Source: Diphasiastrum complanatum (taxonomy: Eukaryota > Streptophyta > Lycopodiopsida > Lycopodiales > Lycopodiaceae). From it: a stretch of 64,000 nucleotides of DNA. Position 1 is the first letter of the stretch; every line of letters starts with the position of its first letter. Below are positions 10,850-19,700 of the stretch, piece after piece. The stretch lies in contig CM055108.1 in assembly GCA_029204225.1 (NCBI GenBank), positions 9,483,849-9,547,848 on the forward strand, read 5' to 3'. Both the position numbers and the translations under genes were made by a program. The notes beneath the pieces are model-generated. The model had not been told where the DNA came from, made no database searches, and saw only the letters and a list, made by a program, of their open reading frames with translations.

Positions 10850-11218
10850 ATGAAAAGCATTTGTGATGCAGACGGAGAAGTATCACAAATAGTTACAGAT
10901 CGTTCAGAGTGGTACACATTGTACAATGCCAAGCTATTTTTTGAGTGGTTCATCCTTCAACAAGATGTTGATATTTCTAAGGTAATAAATTCTGTTTATT
11001 CTTATTTTGGAATCATGATTAGTTTTCTATTCTGGTGATGTTATTGGCCATAACTAGTACATGAATGTTCTATTTTGCAGTTTACACTTCCTGAATACAC
11101 ATCAAGCCAGGTGTACAGACTTAGACAAGAAATTATCCTAAGTATACTGGCTAGGGCAAGGCTTCAGCCTCCCGTTATTGATGATGGTGCAAAGGATGAT
11201 GTAGTTGTACTAAATTAA
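10850..11218 (+). CDS. Small two-exon gene of unknown function (89 codons)
   Basis: Exon 1 runs from ATG 10850 to 10981 and exon 2 from 11081 to the TAA at 11216-11218. The 99-bp intron has GTAATA at the donor and a pyrimidine-rich TATTTTGCAG acceptor, and the frame is kept at phase 0. The product starts MKSICDADGEVSQIVTDRSE, has an aromatic segment (WYTLYNAKLFFEWFIL), then an Arg- and Leu-rich helix (VYRLRQEIILSILARARLQP) and an acidic end. No signal peptide, membrane segment or known domain is seen. It faces the gene at 11671-12742, with about 450 bp between them. It may be only the 3' end of a longer gene, since no promoter was identified. Confidence 0.45.
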
Positions 11219-11670
11219 GATCAAAAAAAATATAGATAGCATAGAACAAAAATACATGTATAGACTTCATATAAAAGAATACATTGATATATCAAATGCT
11301 GCTCTAGTTTATGAATTTGGGAGCACAAAATACATGTACATATGCCAACTTGGGCTTTCATTTATTGAATGAAAGTGTGTATACATAGATTTTTACTAAA
11401 GTTTATTTGAAACTATTGTTCTCCCACAATGGTGATTGTTGTAGGTAGATCTTTGCAGCACATTATCAGCTCCTGTCTTTTTCGCATCTGTGACATGGCA
11501 AATATTAGTGAATGTGCAATTGTAAATGATGACATTTTCTATTATTTTGTTCTATTTTGAAATGGCAATAAACATAAAGTACTTACGAGTCTTCCATTGA
11601 TGATAAATTTGAAATATGTTGGTAGATTGGTTTGTAATAGCATGAGCTCTGTTCTAATAAAATCAGGCTT
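11219..11670. other. Intergenic stretch between convergent genes
   Basis: AT-rich DNA with no ORF of note. It probably carries the 3' untranslated regions of the two converging genes. Confidence 0.5.
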
Positions 11671-12742
11671 CTAGTGCTCTTCCACCTCAACCATAGTCAA
11701 ATATTTCTCATTGTAGATAATGCTTATCTCCATTCGGTTTGTGTGATCCAGTGGTAGCCATGTACCTTCAATTTTCTTGTATCTCTGGTAGCTAAATGTG
11801 AAACTGAGCATTTGCTTTTCGATATGATAACTTTTAATCCTGCATTCTATGTCATTATTTGTTTTACTATCCCAGCCTTGATCCATGAGATCTGACAAAG
11901 TCTCATCTGATAAATCCTTGCAAACAAATAAAGTTGGTGTCCTACGAACACTAGCACTCAAGAAAAAATCAATGAGATAAACCAACTTAGGTGAACAATT
12001 TTCGAGCCTGTGCTTATCTTCATAGCATTTTTAATATCAATGAGTAGCTTGCATCTCAAGGATTCAGAAACAATGCTGTCAGGAGTAGGCCACTCATCAA
12101 TTTGAGAACTAGGCAATGGAATTGCTTCGAGCTTGCCAAAACCTCCATCTATTTGTGGCGTATATAAAGATTCATAAAAATAGATACCACAATCTGCAAG
12201 TTCCTTTGGACTTCTTCCTCTGTATTGTAGCTTTCCAACATCATAGTGAATCACGTCTAATATTCTTGCAAGTGATTGTGCGGGCTCCCATTCACTTATG
12301 CATGATGGATATAAATCTGAAAGAAAAAAACAATGTTGAAGCATTTAAATCATAATCTGAAGAGCATCAATAAAGGAAATCACCTATGATTGTTGTAGAG
12401 TGCATATGTTTTGATATACTTACAATTACATTTTTGATGACCATGAGGATTGATATGTACTTTGATTTTTGAATGCATATATACATGTTACACTAAGACT
12501 TCTGATATCGATTGACCTCCCGGGGTAGTCTTAAACTCCAAAATTTTTGCATTCCAATAAGATTTGTAAGTCATTTTTGCTCTTTTCTTTTGTCGAAAAT
12601 TGCCCTTTGATGATGGATGCAGCAATACCCATGAGTTCTTCGTATATTTTGTTGGCTTCCAGTTATCAGCTTCATCTTTCTCATTGTAAAGAATCACAGA
12701 ATCGATTGTAGATCTAGGTCTCCTCGCCATTGCTATTTTCAA
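11671..12742 (-). pseudogene. Unrecognised multi-exon gene with one frameshift
   Basis: Segment 1 (12742 to about 12488) encodes a basic N-terminus with DNWKPTKYTKNSWVLLHPSS and later KMTYKSYWNAKILEF, a pattern loosely like the region before BEN domains (weak). After an intron with a clear acceptor (TTTTTTTCTTTCAG, ending at about 12319), segment 2 encodes DLYPSCISEWEPAQSLARIL to NAMKISTGS. A one-base deletion near 12000 then shifts the frame, and the protein continues as SPKLVYLIDFFLSASVRRTP down to the TAG near 11671. The C-terminus holds TWLPLDHTNRMEISIIYNEK. Apart from the frameshift the frames are long and clean, so loss is recent or the shift is a sequencing error. Confidence 0.45.
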
Positions 12743-13439
12743 AGCTTGGGCGCCAAAAATCTCTCTAATATGTTACTTGATTTTAATTTTTCGTATCACA
12801 TTTAATCTAATGTGAATGCCAACATAGTCACAGTTACTGCGTATACCATATTTTATGTAACTGTACATACTATATTTCTATAACTGTAACTAGTATAGTT
12901 AGAAAATTTCATTATACTAACCAACATAGTAAAGTAAATTTAACTTGAGATATTGACGTCGGGCAGATTAGCACATGTTGGGCAAGAAAAAGAAACCAAT
13001 GGAATACGTCCATGCTGCCCGGACACAAATTTCAAAGTTTTCTATATTGCATTTTTATTTTTTAGTTAATTTGAACTACGTTACGTAGAATTCAAATCTG
13101 TGCATTTTGATTGGGCCTGGTGACGGTCGAAACTAAAGAAAAAAAATAAAAGTATCTTTACAAAGGGTCTTTTTGATATTGAGAACTCCTCTAATGATTG
13201 CAGCTGGAAAGTCTGGATAATTCTTTCTTGTACGCCCTTCCAAGCTATTGGGTTGATCATGTATCTCCCATGAGATACACAGGCTCTCAATGTCACTTCA
13301 GCGCTTATTCACCACAAAATTGCCTCTTCGGCCTGTTTCTTATAAATTTGGTTGCCTTTCCTAAGCATGTCTGCAGCTGGGCAAGAGAGTTCTGGAGCTG
13401 CCTGTACTCTCCTTATCGGCAATTGCGTCGCTGAGTTTG
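12743..13439. other. Gene-free stretch upstream of the minus-strand gene
   Basis: 12760-13080 is AT-rich with repeated AACTGTA/TATAG motifs and could include the promoter of the gene at 11671-12742. From 13081 to about 13440 only short, overlapping chance ORFs are seen, plus possible C-terminal remnants of the coiled-coil frame at 13440-13788. Confidence 0.4.
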
Positions 13440-13788
13440 TCGTTTAGCTCCCCGTTACCACTCCGCAAAGTGGCTCGTGCATGTCTTTCCTCCTGCAAAG
13501 AAGCCTGCAGGGTCTAAATCTGCTGCTTGAGCAATATATTTTCATTTTCAAAAGCATTGCTTCAAATGCCTCCAGCGTAGCATCCTGTCTACCTTTCGCT
13601 TCTTCAAGAGATGTGTCTTTCTTCATCAGCTCCACTTGGGCTGCTTCAAGCTCTCTTTGCTTTTTAACTCCAACTTAGCCTTGACATCTTTCAACTCTTC
13701 ATTCCTCTGGGTTAAGTCTGTTTGAATGGAATCATATTTTGCTCCGAGCTTCCTCGAGACTTTCTCTAGGCTGACAAAATGTTGAATG
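13440..13788 (-). pseudogene. Coiled-coil gene, C-terminal part (right of it split by element B)
   Basis: Read leftward from 13788, the frame gives FVSLEKVSRKLGAKYDSI, then DLTQRNEELKDVKAKLEL. After a frameshift near 13660 it continues ELMKKDTSLEEAKGRQDATL, and after another near 13545 as EERHARATLRSGNGELNDKL. All are heptad-type coiled coil. The reading frame at 13788 joins the frame at 18306 through the duplicated target GAATG, giving an uninterrupted stretch TLLSDTQAAIQHFVSLEKV. The protein was therefore coding-like before element B inserted. Function is unknown. Confidence 0.55.
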
Positions 13789-14470
13789 TGAAGAATTGCC
13801 AAAAATTGGCAAATCTAGCTTGATCAAAAACCATGTAGAATAGTGTAAATTGTGTACACAAGTGGGTCCCACACATGTGAGGCCATGATGCCACGTGGAA
13901 AACCCATCCTAATGTAGGTTAGGTCAAGTCAAGAGAGTTGGTCATGTCTATTTGGTGCTCATCCCTACTTTATAGGACCTACACCTAAGTTTAAGGTGAA
14001 AATTTGACCAACTAGCTGCCTACCAAGCATAAGGGTTTCATTTTAGGGCAAGAAGGGTGAGTTAACTTCCTTATTACATGCTGGAAATCCACCTAACTTC
14101 AATAAGGAAGTCGAATTTGCTATGTATTCCAAGCTCCCATAGTGAGAAGATAGAAAATGTTTGGAGCTCATTGGCAATCTCAAGCTAGTTCACTATGTAC
14201 ATTGAGTTTTTGTGATCCAAATGAAACCAAATCAATTTCTACTTGTTTCTCAAGTTGAAGGCCGTACTAAAGCCTGTAGTACACACCTGTGGGCTCGGAT
14301 TTCAATGTTGATCAATGCTTTTGATTGTTAATGCTTGTTGTTTGTCAAACTTCCAATCTAGATCAACCTTTTTGTGTCTAGTTTTTTGATAGATTGTTAA
14401 GCAAGCATCCAATCACTCTTGTGGATCTTTTGTAGATCCATTTATGGTCCTAAAGTACAGTACTTTCACG
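13789..14470 (+). repeat. Element B 5' LTR
   Basis: 682 bp, TG to CG at the PBS junction (the 3' copy has CA). It contains the CACATGTG palindrome at 13872-13879. Confidence 0.9.
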
Positions 14471-14483
14471 TGGTATCAAAGCC
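14471..14483 (+). other. Element B primer-binding site
   Basis: TGGTATCAAAGCC directly follows the LTR. It differs by one base (A for G) from the usual initiator-Met tRNA complement. Confidence 0.8.
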
Positions 14484-14907
14484 AAGTACAAGAGCATAAG
14501 CCATTGATCTAATGCAAATCCATTTTTAGCAAGTTTTAGTGCTAAAAACTAGTATTGAGAGGGCAAGCTAGAATCTTGATTTTGGTGAGGAGATTTGATC
14601 CAAAACTTGGTAGGGGTCCAAATCCGTACTATCCACATGTGTGGGCACCTCTGAACCTGCATTTAATGCATGGTATTCATTTGATCCAAAAAAATTCAAT
14701 TTGTGAACTGTTGGTGTAATTTTTGGTGGAGATCCTAGGATAATCTACCAAGATCATTTGCCATTGATTAGATTCGAATTTATTTCATGAAATCTAATTA
14801 ATCTAGGCTTATTTCAAGTCCTATTAAGGTTAAAAAAAGGTCTTGAAAGTACACCAAGAAGGAAGAAAAAGATTAAGTCATTTTTTTGTCCAAAAATAGC
14901 CAAAATT

Positions 14908-15247
14908 GGCAAGATTTGATTGTAAGTAGATTTCACATCATCTTATCTTCATTCCAACTTTGTGAGGGAGTGCTAGAACTGAGATTATAAGTCCATTTGT
15001 TGGATTAAAAATCTAATTTGAGTGAAAAACTACAAGAGAGAGACCTTAGTGAGTATCTAGAGACAATCAAATCCATTTCTTGGCAAGATTTGTTTGAAAG
15101 TAGTTTTCACTTCATCTTATCTTCATTCCAGCATAGTGAGGGAGTGATAAAACTGTGATTATAAGTCCATTTGTTGAATTAGAAATCAAATTTGAGTGAA
15201 ACACTGCAAGTGTGAGACCTTTTTGAGTTTAAAGTCAATCAAATATA
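14908..15247 (+). repeat. Imperfect tandem duplication in the element B leader (period about 174 bp)
   Basis: The block starting GGCAAGATTTG at 14908 recurs from 15082 with scattered substitutions. Both copies contain TTCATCTTATC-like sequence and the phrase GATTATAAGTCCATTTGTTG. It lies just before the gag start. Confidence 0.75.
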
Positions 15248-15275
15248 TTTCTTGTTTGTAGAAGTCACTAGTAAG

Positions 15276-16073
15276 ATGGAATCTGCTGGAGCATACCTTC
15301 TAGAAGCTAGTGAGAGGTTGAGTTCTACAAATTATGCTATTTGGAAGGTTAGAATGGAGTCACTCTTGGTGCTCCAAGACCTTTATGAGTTCTTAATTGA
15401 AGATGAAGATGAACCTCTAGGTGCACAAGAGTTAGCTAGATACAAGAAGAGATCTAGGCTTGCACTTCATTGTGTGAAGACGAATGTGAGCAATGATTTG
15501 TTGAGAGAAGTATCAGCATGTACTAGTGCTAAAGAGGCTTGGGAGTCTTTAAAATCAATCTATGAGTCTAGCAACACTTCTAGAGTTCTTATGCTTAGAA
15601 ATCAAATTTTGCAAAGCATGAGAAGAAGTGAGGAGAGTGCACAAGATTATGTACTCAGAATCAAGTCTCTAAATAGGGAGTTGGCTTCCATTGGAGAGAA
15701 GATTCATGATGGAGAGCTTGTACAAATTGTCCTTAATGGTCTAGGAGATGACTTTGCAAATTTGGTCCAAAGTTTTGCCATCCAAAACACTTTGCCAACT
15801 ATAAAAAAACTTCACAGTGTATTAGTGGCTGAAGAGTGTAGGATGCTCCAAGCAAAATCTAGGATGAGTTCCTTGTCTTTGCAGGATGGTGATGAGAAAG
15901 CCAATTTCTCAGTCAAGGGCAAAAAGAAGCCCAGTGGAAAGAAGAAGCATCCAAAGGAGGCCAAAGGAGAGGATGATGCATCAAGCTCAAAGGACAAGTC
16001 AAAGCAAAAATGCTTCTTTTGTGGAAAGAAGGGGCATTATGCATCTGAATGCTACAAGAGGCTAAGAGCATGA
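15276..16073 (+). CDS. Element B gag (copia nucleocapsid protein)
   Basis: An intact 265-codon frame. I take ATG 15276 (MESAGAYLLEASERLSSTNY) as the start because it matches other copia gag starts; the frame is open only slightly further upstream. The helical gag domain covers residues about 10-195, with the typical W-K-VRMES, ALHCVKTNVSNDLL, AKEAWESLKSIYES and ELVQIVLNGLGDDF motifs. A lysine-rich linker is followed by the CCHC knuckle CFFCGKKGHYASEC near the C-terminus. It forms the virus-like particle shell and packages RNA. It ends in TGA, and the next frame (protease) continues in the same register. Confidence 0.85.
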   Translation: MESAGAYLLEASERLSSTNYAIWKVRMESLLVLQDLYEFLIEDEDEPLGAQELARYKKRSRLALHCVKTNVSNDLLREVSACTSAKEAWESLKSIYESSNTSRVLMLRNQILQSMRRSEESAQDYVLRIKSLNRELASIGEKIHDGELVQIVLNGLGDDFANLVQSFAIQNTLPTIKKLHSVLVAEECRMLQAKSRMSSLSLQDGDEKANFSVKGKKKPSGKKKHPKEAKGEDDASSSKDKSKQKCFFCGKKGHYASECYKRLRA

Positions 16074-16652
16074 GTGGAGGAGGACAAACAAGGAAACCTT
16101 GCAAAGGAGGAGGAGGAGGATGAAGTAGATGTATTCTTGATGGCATCTACATCCTCACCAACAAGCAATAGCAATTCAAGAGACAATTGGTGGATCGACA
16201 ATGGGGCTAGCTCCCACATATCTTGTGAAAAGGACTTTTTCTCAGCCTTGCACTCTTTCAATGCTGCTAAAAAGTTTGTCTTTACTGCAAATGATGAAGA
16301 GTGTAGGATAGATGGTGTTGGCACCATCTCTTTGTGTCTAGAATCCTCAAAATGCATGGATCTAGAAAATGTCCTTTATGTACCATCAATCACCAAGAAT
16401 ATGCTTAGTGTTGGTCTACTCTTAGAAAGTGGTTTGGATGTCCACTTTAAGCATGGTGTTTGCTTCATCTTTAAGAATGATGTTTGCATTGCAAAGGGAT
16501 TTAAACATGGAAGATTGTTTAAGTTGGAAGCTAGTGTTGCTTTTGAAAGGAGGAGATCACTCAAGAGGAGATCTTGGCAAAGTGTGATCTTGCTTGCATT
16601 GAGGAGGAGCATCCAAAGGAGGAAGATCTTGAGGATTAGCCTCAAAGCATGA
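16074..16652 (+). pseudogene. Element B protease and GAG-pre-integrase remnant
   Basis: This frame directly continues the gag register after the single TGA at 16071-16073. It encodes an acidic linker and then the aspartic protease active-site segment WWIDNGASSHIS, where copia normally has D-S-G or D-T-G; N replaces S/T. LENVLYVPSITKNMLSVGLL and GRLFKLEASV follow, matching the end of the protease and the start of the region before the integrase zinc finger. The HRRLGHPN and CxxC finger are missing and the frame ends at 16652. There is no integrase core. Expression would need stop-codon readthrough or the TGA is a lesion. Confidence 0.7.
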
Positions 16653-17605
16653 GAGTTCCAAGGGAGTCCTCAATGACAATGGTCGAGTCATCAAATTGCA
16701 TGCAAATTGTCCATTCAAGTGTGCATCTTGCAAGGGTGGTGAGCATTGGAGAGTCTACTATCTTTGAATACTTTCAGGAAAGTAGTAGTAGACATGAGGT
16801 GACTTGTTTCTTACCTTTAATATTCATGGTGTTTACTACTTTGTATGACAAGACAATGAAATGGGTTGCTTTGAAATCTACATTTGTTGTTGATAAGGCA
16901 ATTTCATTGGATAATTTTGTAGTAGTTTGAATAGAGTCATAAAAGATGAAACATCATTTGCTTTGGAAATCTTTGTGTCCACATGCTTTGTGCATGATCA
17001 TTACAATGTAAGGACCAAAGATTATCCTATTTCAATGATAGGAATAATGGTAGTGTTTTGCTCTTCAAGTAGAGATTGTAGAATCTACATGTTTTCAACC
17101 AAAGAATTTGTCAATGGTGGAAATGTGATCTTTCAAGAATGGAAGATTTTTAAACTTGAAGAAGCACCTTTGGATCAACACCTTATTCAATTCATTGATG
17201 GTTTGGAGTCAAGTCAAGTGGAGGAGCAAGCTCAAGACCCAAGGACTCCAACAAGAACCTTGAATATCAAGATGGAGCCATCTAGGCTCAATCATATGGA
17301 TCAAGCAAGGCAAGTTGTCTTTGGCAACATTATGTATGCACTTAATAGTTTAATTGATGTGTCTTCAAGTTTGAAATCCATGGCTTGGCATGATCTATAG
17401 TTTTTGAAGCGTGCTACATGACACATTTATGGAACATCTTGTAAGAGATCCTCTAAGAGGTGGTGAAAATACTTCATGGACATCATTCTCTATTGGAGTC
17501 TCAAAAGTTCCTTGTTTGTAGCTGGATTTTTTAGACACTTCTAAAAGCATTCATTCATCTAGCAAGAGAGTTCTAGATAGATCAAGCTAAATTTGAGGAG
17601 GAGTG
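16653..17605 (+). pseudogene. Element B 3' internal remnant (integrase C-terminus and linker)
   Basis: In 16927-17400 the frame CFVHDHYNVRTKDYPISMIG, then RIYMFSTKEFVNGGNVIF, aligns with the integrase C-terminal 'CFVHVPLETRKKED..KGIFVGY' and 'VSRDVIFHE' blocks seen at 28000 and 63010. PRTPTRTLNIKMEPSRLNHM matches the RT-proximal linker. RT and RNase H are absent. 17401-17590 is noncoding and ends in the polypurine tract at 17591-17605. Confidence 0.65.
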
Positions 17606-18300
17606 TGAAGAATTGCCAAAAATTGGCAAATCTAGCTTGATCAAAAACCATGTAGAATAGTGTAAATTGTGTACACAAGTGGGTCCCACACATGTGAGGC
17701 CATGATGCCACGTGGGAAACCCATCCTAATGTAGGTTAGGTCAAGTCAAAAGAGTTGTTCATTTCTATTTGGTACTCATCCCTACTTTATAGGACCTACA
17801 CCTAAGTTTAAGGTGAAAATTTGACCAACTAGCTACCTACCAAGCATAACTCTAGGATCTAGGCTAGGGTTTCATTTTAGGGCAAGAAGGGTGAGTTAAC
17901 TTCCTTATTACATGCTGGAAATCCACCTAACTTCAAGAAGGAAGTCGAATTTGCTATGTATTCCAAGCTCCCATAGTGAGAAGATAGAAAATTTTTGGAG
18001 CTCATTGGCAATCTCAAGCTAGTTCACTATGTACATTGAGTTTTTGTGATCCAAATCCAAATCAATTTCTACTGGTTTCTTAGGTTGAATGTCGTACTAC
18101 AGCCTGTAGTGCACATGTGTGGGCTCGGATTTCAATGTTGATCAATGCTTTTGATTGTTAATGCTTGTTGTTTGTCAAACTGCCAATCTAGATCAACTTT
18201 TTTGTGTCTACTTTTTTGATAGATTGTTAAGCAAGCATCCAATCACTCTTGTGGATCTTTTGTAGATCCATTTATGGTCCTAAAGTACAGTACTTTCACA
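17606..18300 (+). repeat. Element B 3' LTR
   Basis: 695 bp, TGAAGAATTGCC to CTTTCACA. It carries CACATGTG palindromes at 17689 and 18112. The second falls in a stretch where the 5' copy reads CACCTGTG. Confidence 0.9.
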
Positions 18301-18305
18301 GAATG

Positions 18306-19210
18306 GCTGCCTGTGTGTCTGACAACAATGTGCCAAAGATTTTCAAGTATAATTCTTCGTCAAAAACTGGTGTAATATCATCACTTCCTGCTGAATTTCA
18401 GGGATTTGGTCATTTTTCTTTGCTGACTCTTGTTGGATATCTTCTTGAATCTGACCTTGCTCAGCAATAATTTTTGTTTCTTCCTCTTCTTCAGCTTCTC
18501 GGCTCCGTTCTGCACTGAAAAGCGGCTTATATTGGGATGATGGAGAGGACATCTTCACTGAGCTCCCTTGTTGTTGGCTTGATGATGATGCAATCTTTGT
18601 GGTGGTTGCCTTTGATGCTCTCGTTTGTGAATCACCCTCAATAGAAGGGGCTAATTCTGGCAGCACCGGTGCAATTCTGATATCTTCTTGCACAAACAGG
18701 ACACCGGCATGCATACATAGAATACCAAACTGCAATCCAAGCTTGAAAAATTGATTACTCTTTACTAATTTATAGAATTGCTTAAAAGCAATCTGTCCAA
18801 AGGCGATGGATTCTCCATTCAAGGATCTCAGTAGGTATCCCATATTTGTATTAGAAATGGCGTACTCTTGCTCCGGTAAAAATATGGAAGCAAGAGCGAA
18901 TCGCACAAAGCTCTTAAGATTGGGGTCTCTGATATAAGACAGCTTATATCCCCTTTTCTCGACATAAGCTTCCTCCTGAAAAGCTCCGCTCCCGGTTGTG
19001 AAGTCGGGCTTAGTAACAGACATACTTCCATCCATAGGCAGACCTAAGGCATGACAATAAAATCCCTCTGTAATAACGATCTCTTGATTTTGGACAATGG
19101 TGAAAATATGTCCCTCCTCTGTTTCGCTCAAATTTTGAATTAGCTCATGGCACACATCTATAAGAATTACTGATAGATCGAATTTCATCATAAATGGGAT
19201 CAAACTAATT
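18306..19210 (-). pseudogene. Unrecognised protein gene, N-terminal part, split from 13440-13788 by element B
   Basis: The minus-strand frame (ORF about 19242-18343, true start unclear because its first 10 codons overlap a gypsy fragment in another frame) encodes an alpha/beta-like region (VILIDVCHELIQNLSETEEG, then SFVRFALASIFLPEQEYAIS). A Ser/Gln/Lys-rich linker and a Glu-rich helix (REAEEEEETKIIAEQGQIQE) follow. A frameshift near 18390 then lets the frame run as DEELYLKIFGTLLSDTQAAI to the target site. The first half resembles in layout the ORF1 proteins of Athila-type plant gypsy elements, a weak suggestion. Neighbours are a gypsy RNase H piece upstream and element B downstream. Confidence 0.5.
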
Positions 19211-19700
19211 TTTCGTTTGGAGGTGGGATATATAATCGGCATTTTGATGATCCTTTTCTCTTCTTAATTCTTCTTCATAATTAAACTCATCTAATAACAA
19301 TACCCATCTAGCTACCCTACCCGAAAGATCAGGTTTATTCACTAAATGTTTTAATGCATAGTGATCTACATGAAAAACGAAAGGGTATCCTAAAAGATAA
19401 TATCTAAATTTCTTTACTGAATAAATCATTCCTAGTGCTTCACCCTCTATAGCAGAATAGTTCTTTTCTGATGCTGCAAGTTGTCTACCCGCATAATAAA
19501 TTAGGTAATCTATATTTTGGTCATCTTTTTGACTAAGCACTACACCTATTGCAAATGATGATGTGTCTACATATACATGGAACTTTTTAGCCCAATCTGG
19601 AGGTCTCTAGTTGTTTTTGCTAATAGCTGTTTTAACTTATCAAAAGCTTGTTGATGGTCTTGTGACCAATGATACTCAGCAGATTTTTTTAACAAGGCAT
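19205..19700 (-). mobile_element. Ty3/gypsy RNase H fragment
   Basis: The minus-strand frame encodes IDYLIYYAGRQLAASEKNYS and then YYLLGYPFVFHVDHYALKHL, with LSGRVARWVLLLDEFNYE. These are the conserved gypsy RNase H blocks (S/A-R-L..E.NY, D-H..L..L, R..RW...L..). Upstream, about 19560-19690, KKSAEYHWSQDHQQAFDKLK is the end of the RT domain. It is truncated at both ends. Confidence 0.8.

Larger units (their letters stand above)
13789..18300 (+). mobile_element. Element B: complete non-autonomous Ty1/copia element with target-site duplication
   Basis: This is a 4512-bp unit starting TGAAGAATTGCC and ending CTTTCACA, flanked by the perfect 5-bp direct repeat GAATG (13784-13788 and 18301-18305). 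LTRs are 13789-14470 and 17606-18300. The PBS follows the 5' LTR and a purine tract (ATTTGAGGAGGAG) precedes the 3' LTR. It encodes gag, a protease-like frame and remnants of the integrase C-terminus and linker, but no integrase core, RT or RNase H. LTR differences include a block of roughly 15 bp present only in the 3' copy near 17850. It must have used enzymes from a relative such as the 29-35 kb elements, whose gag is similar. Confidence 0.9.

Noticed and set aside
18249-18470. Plus-strand ORF of 73 codons spanning the end of element B
   Set aside because: It crosses the LTR-host junction and is antisense to the coiled-coil frame.
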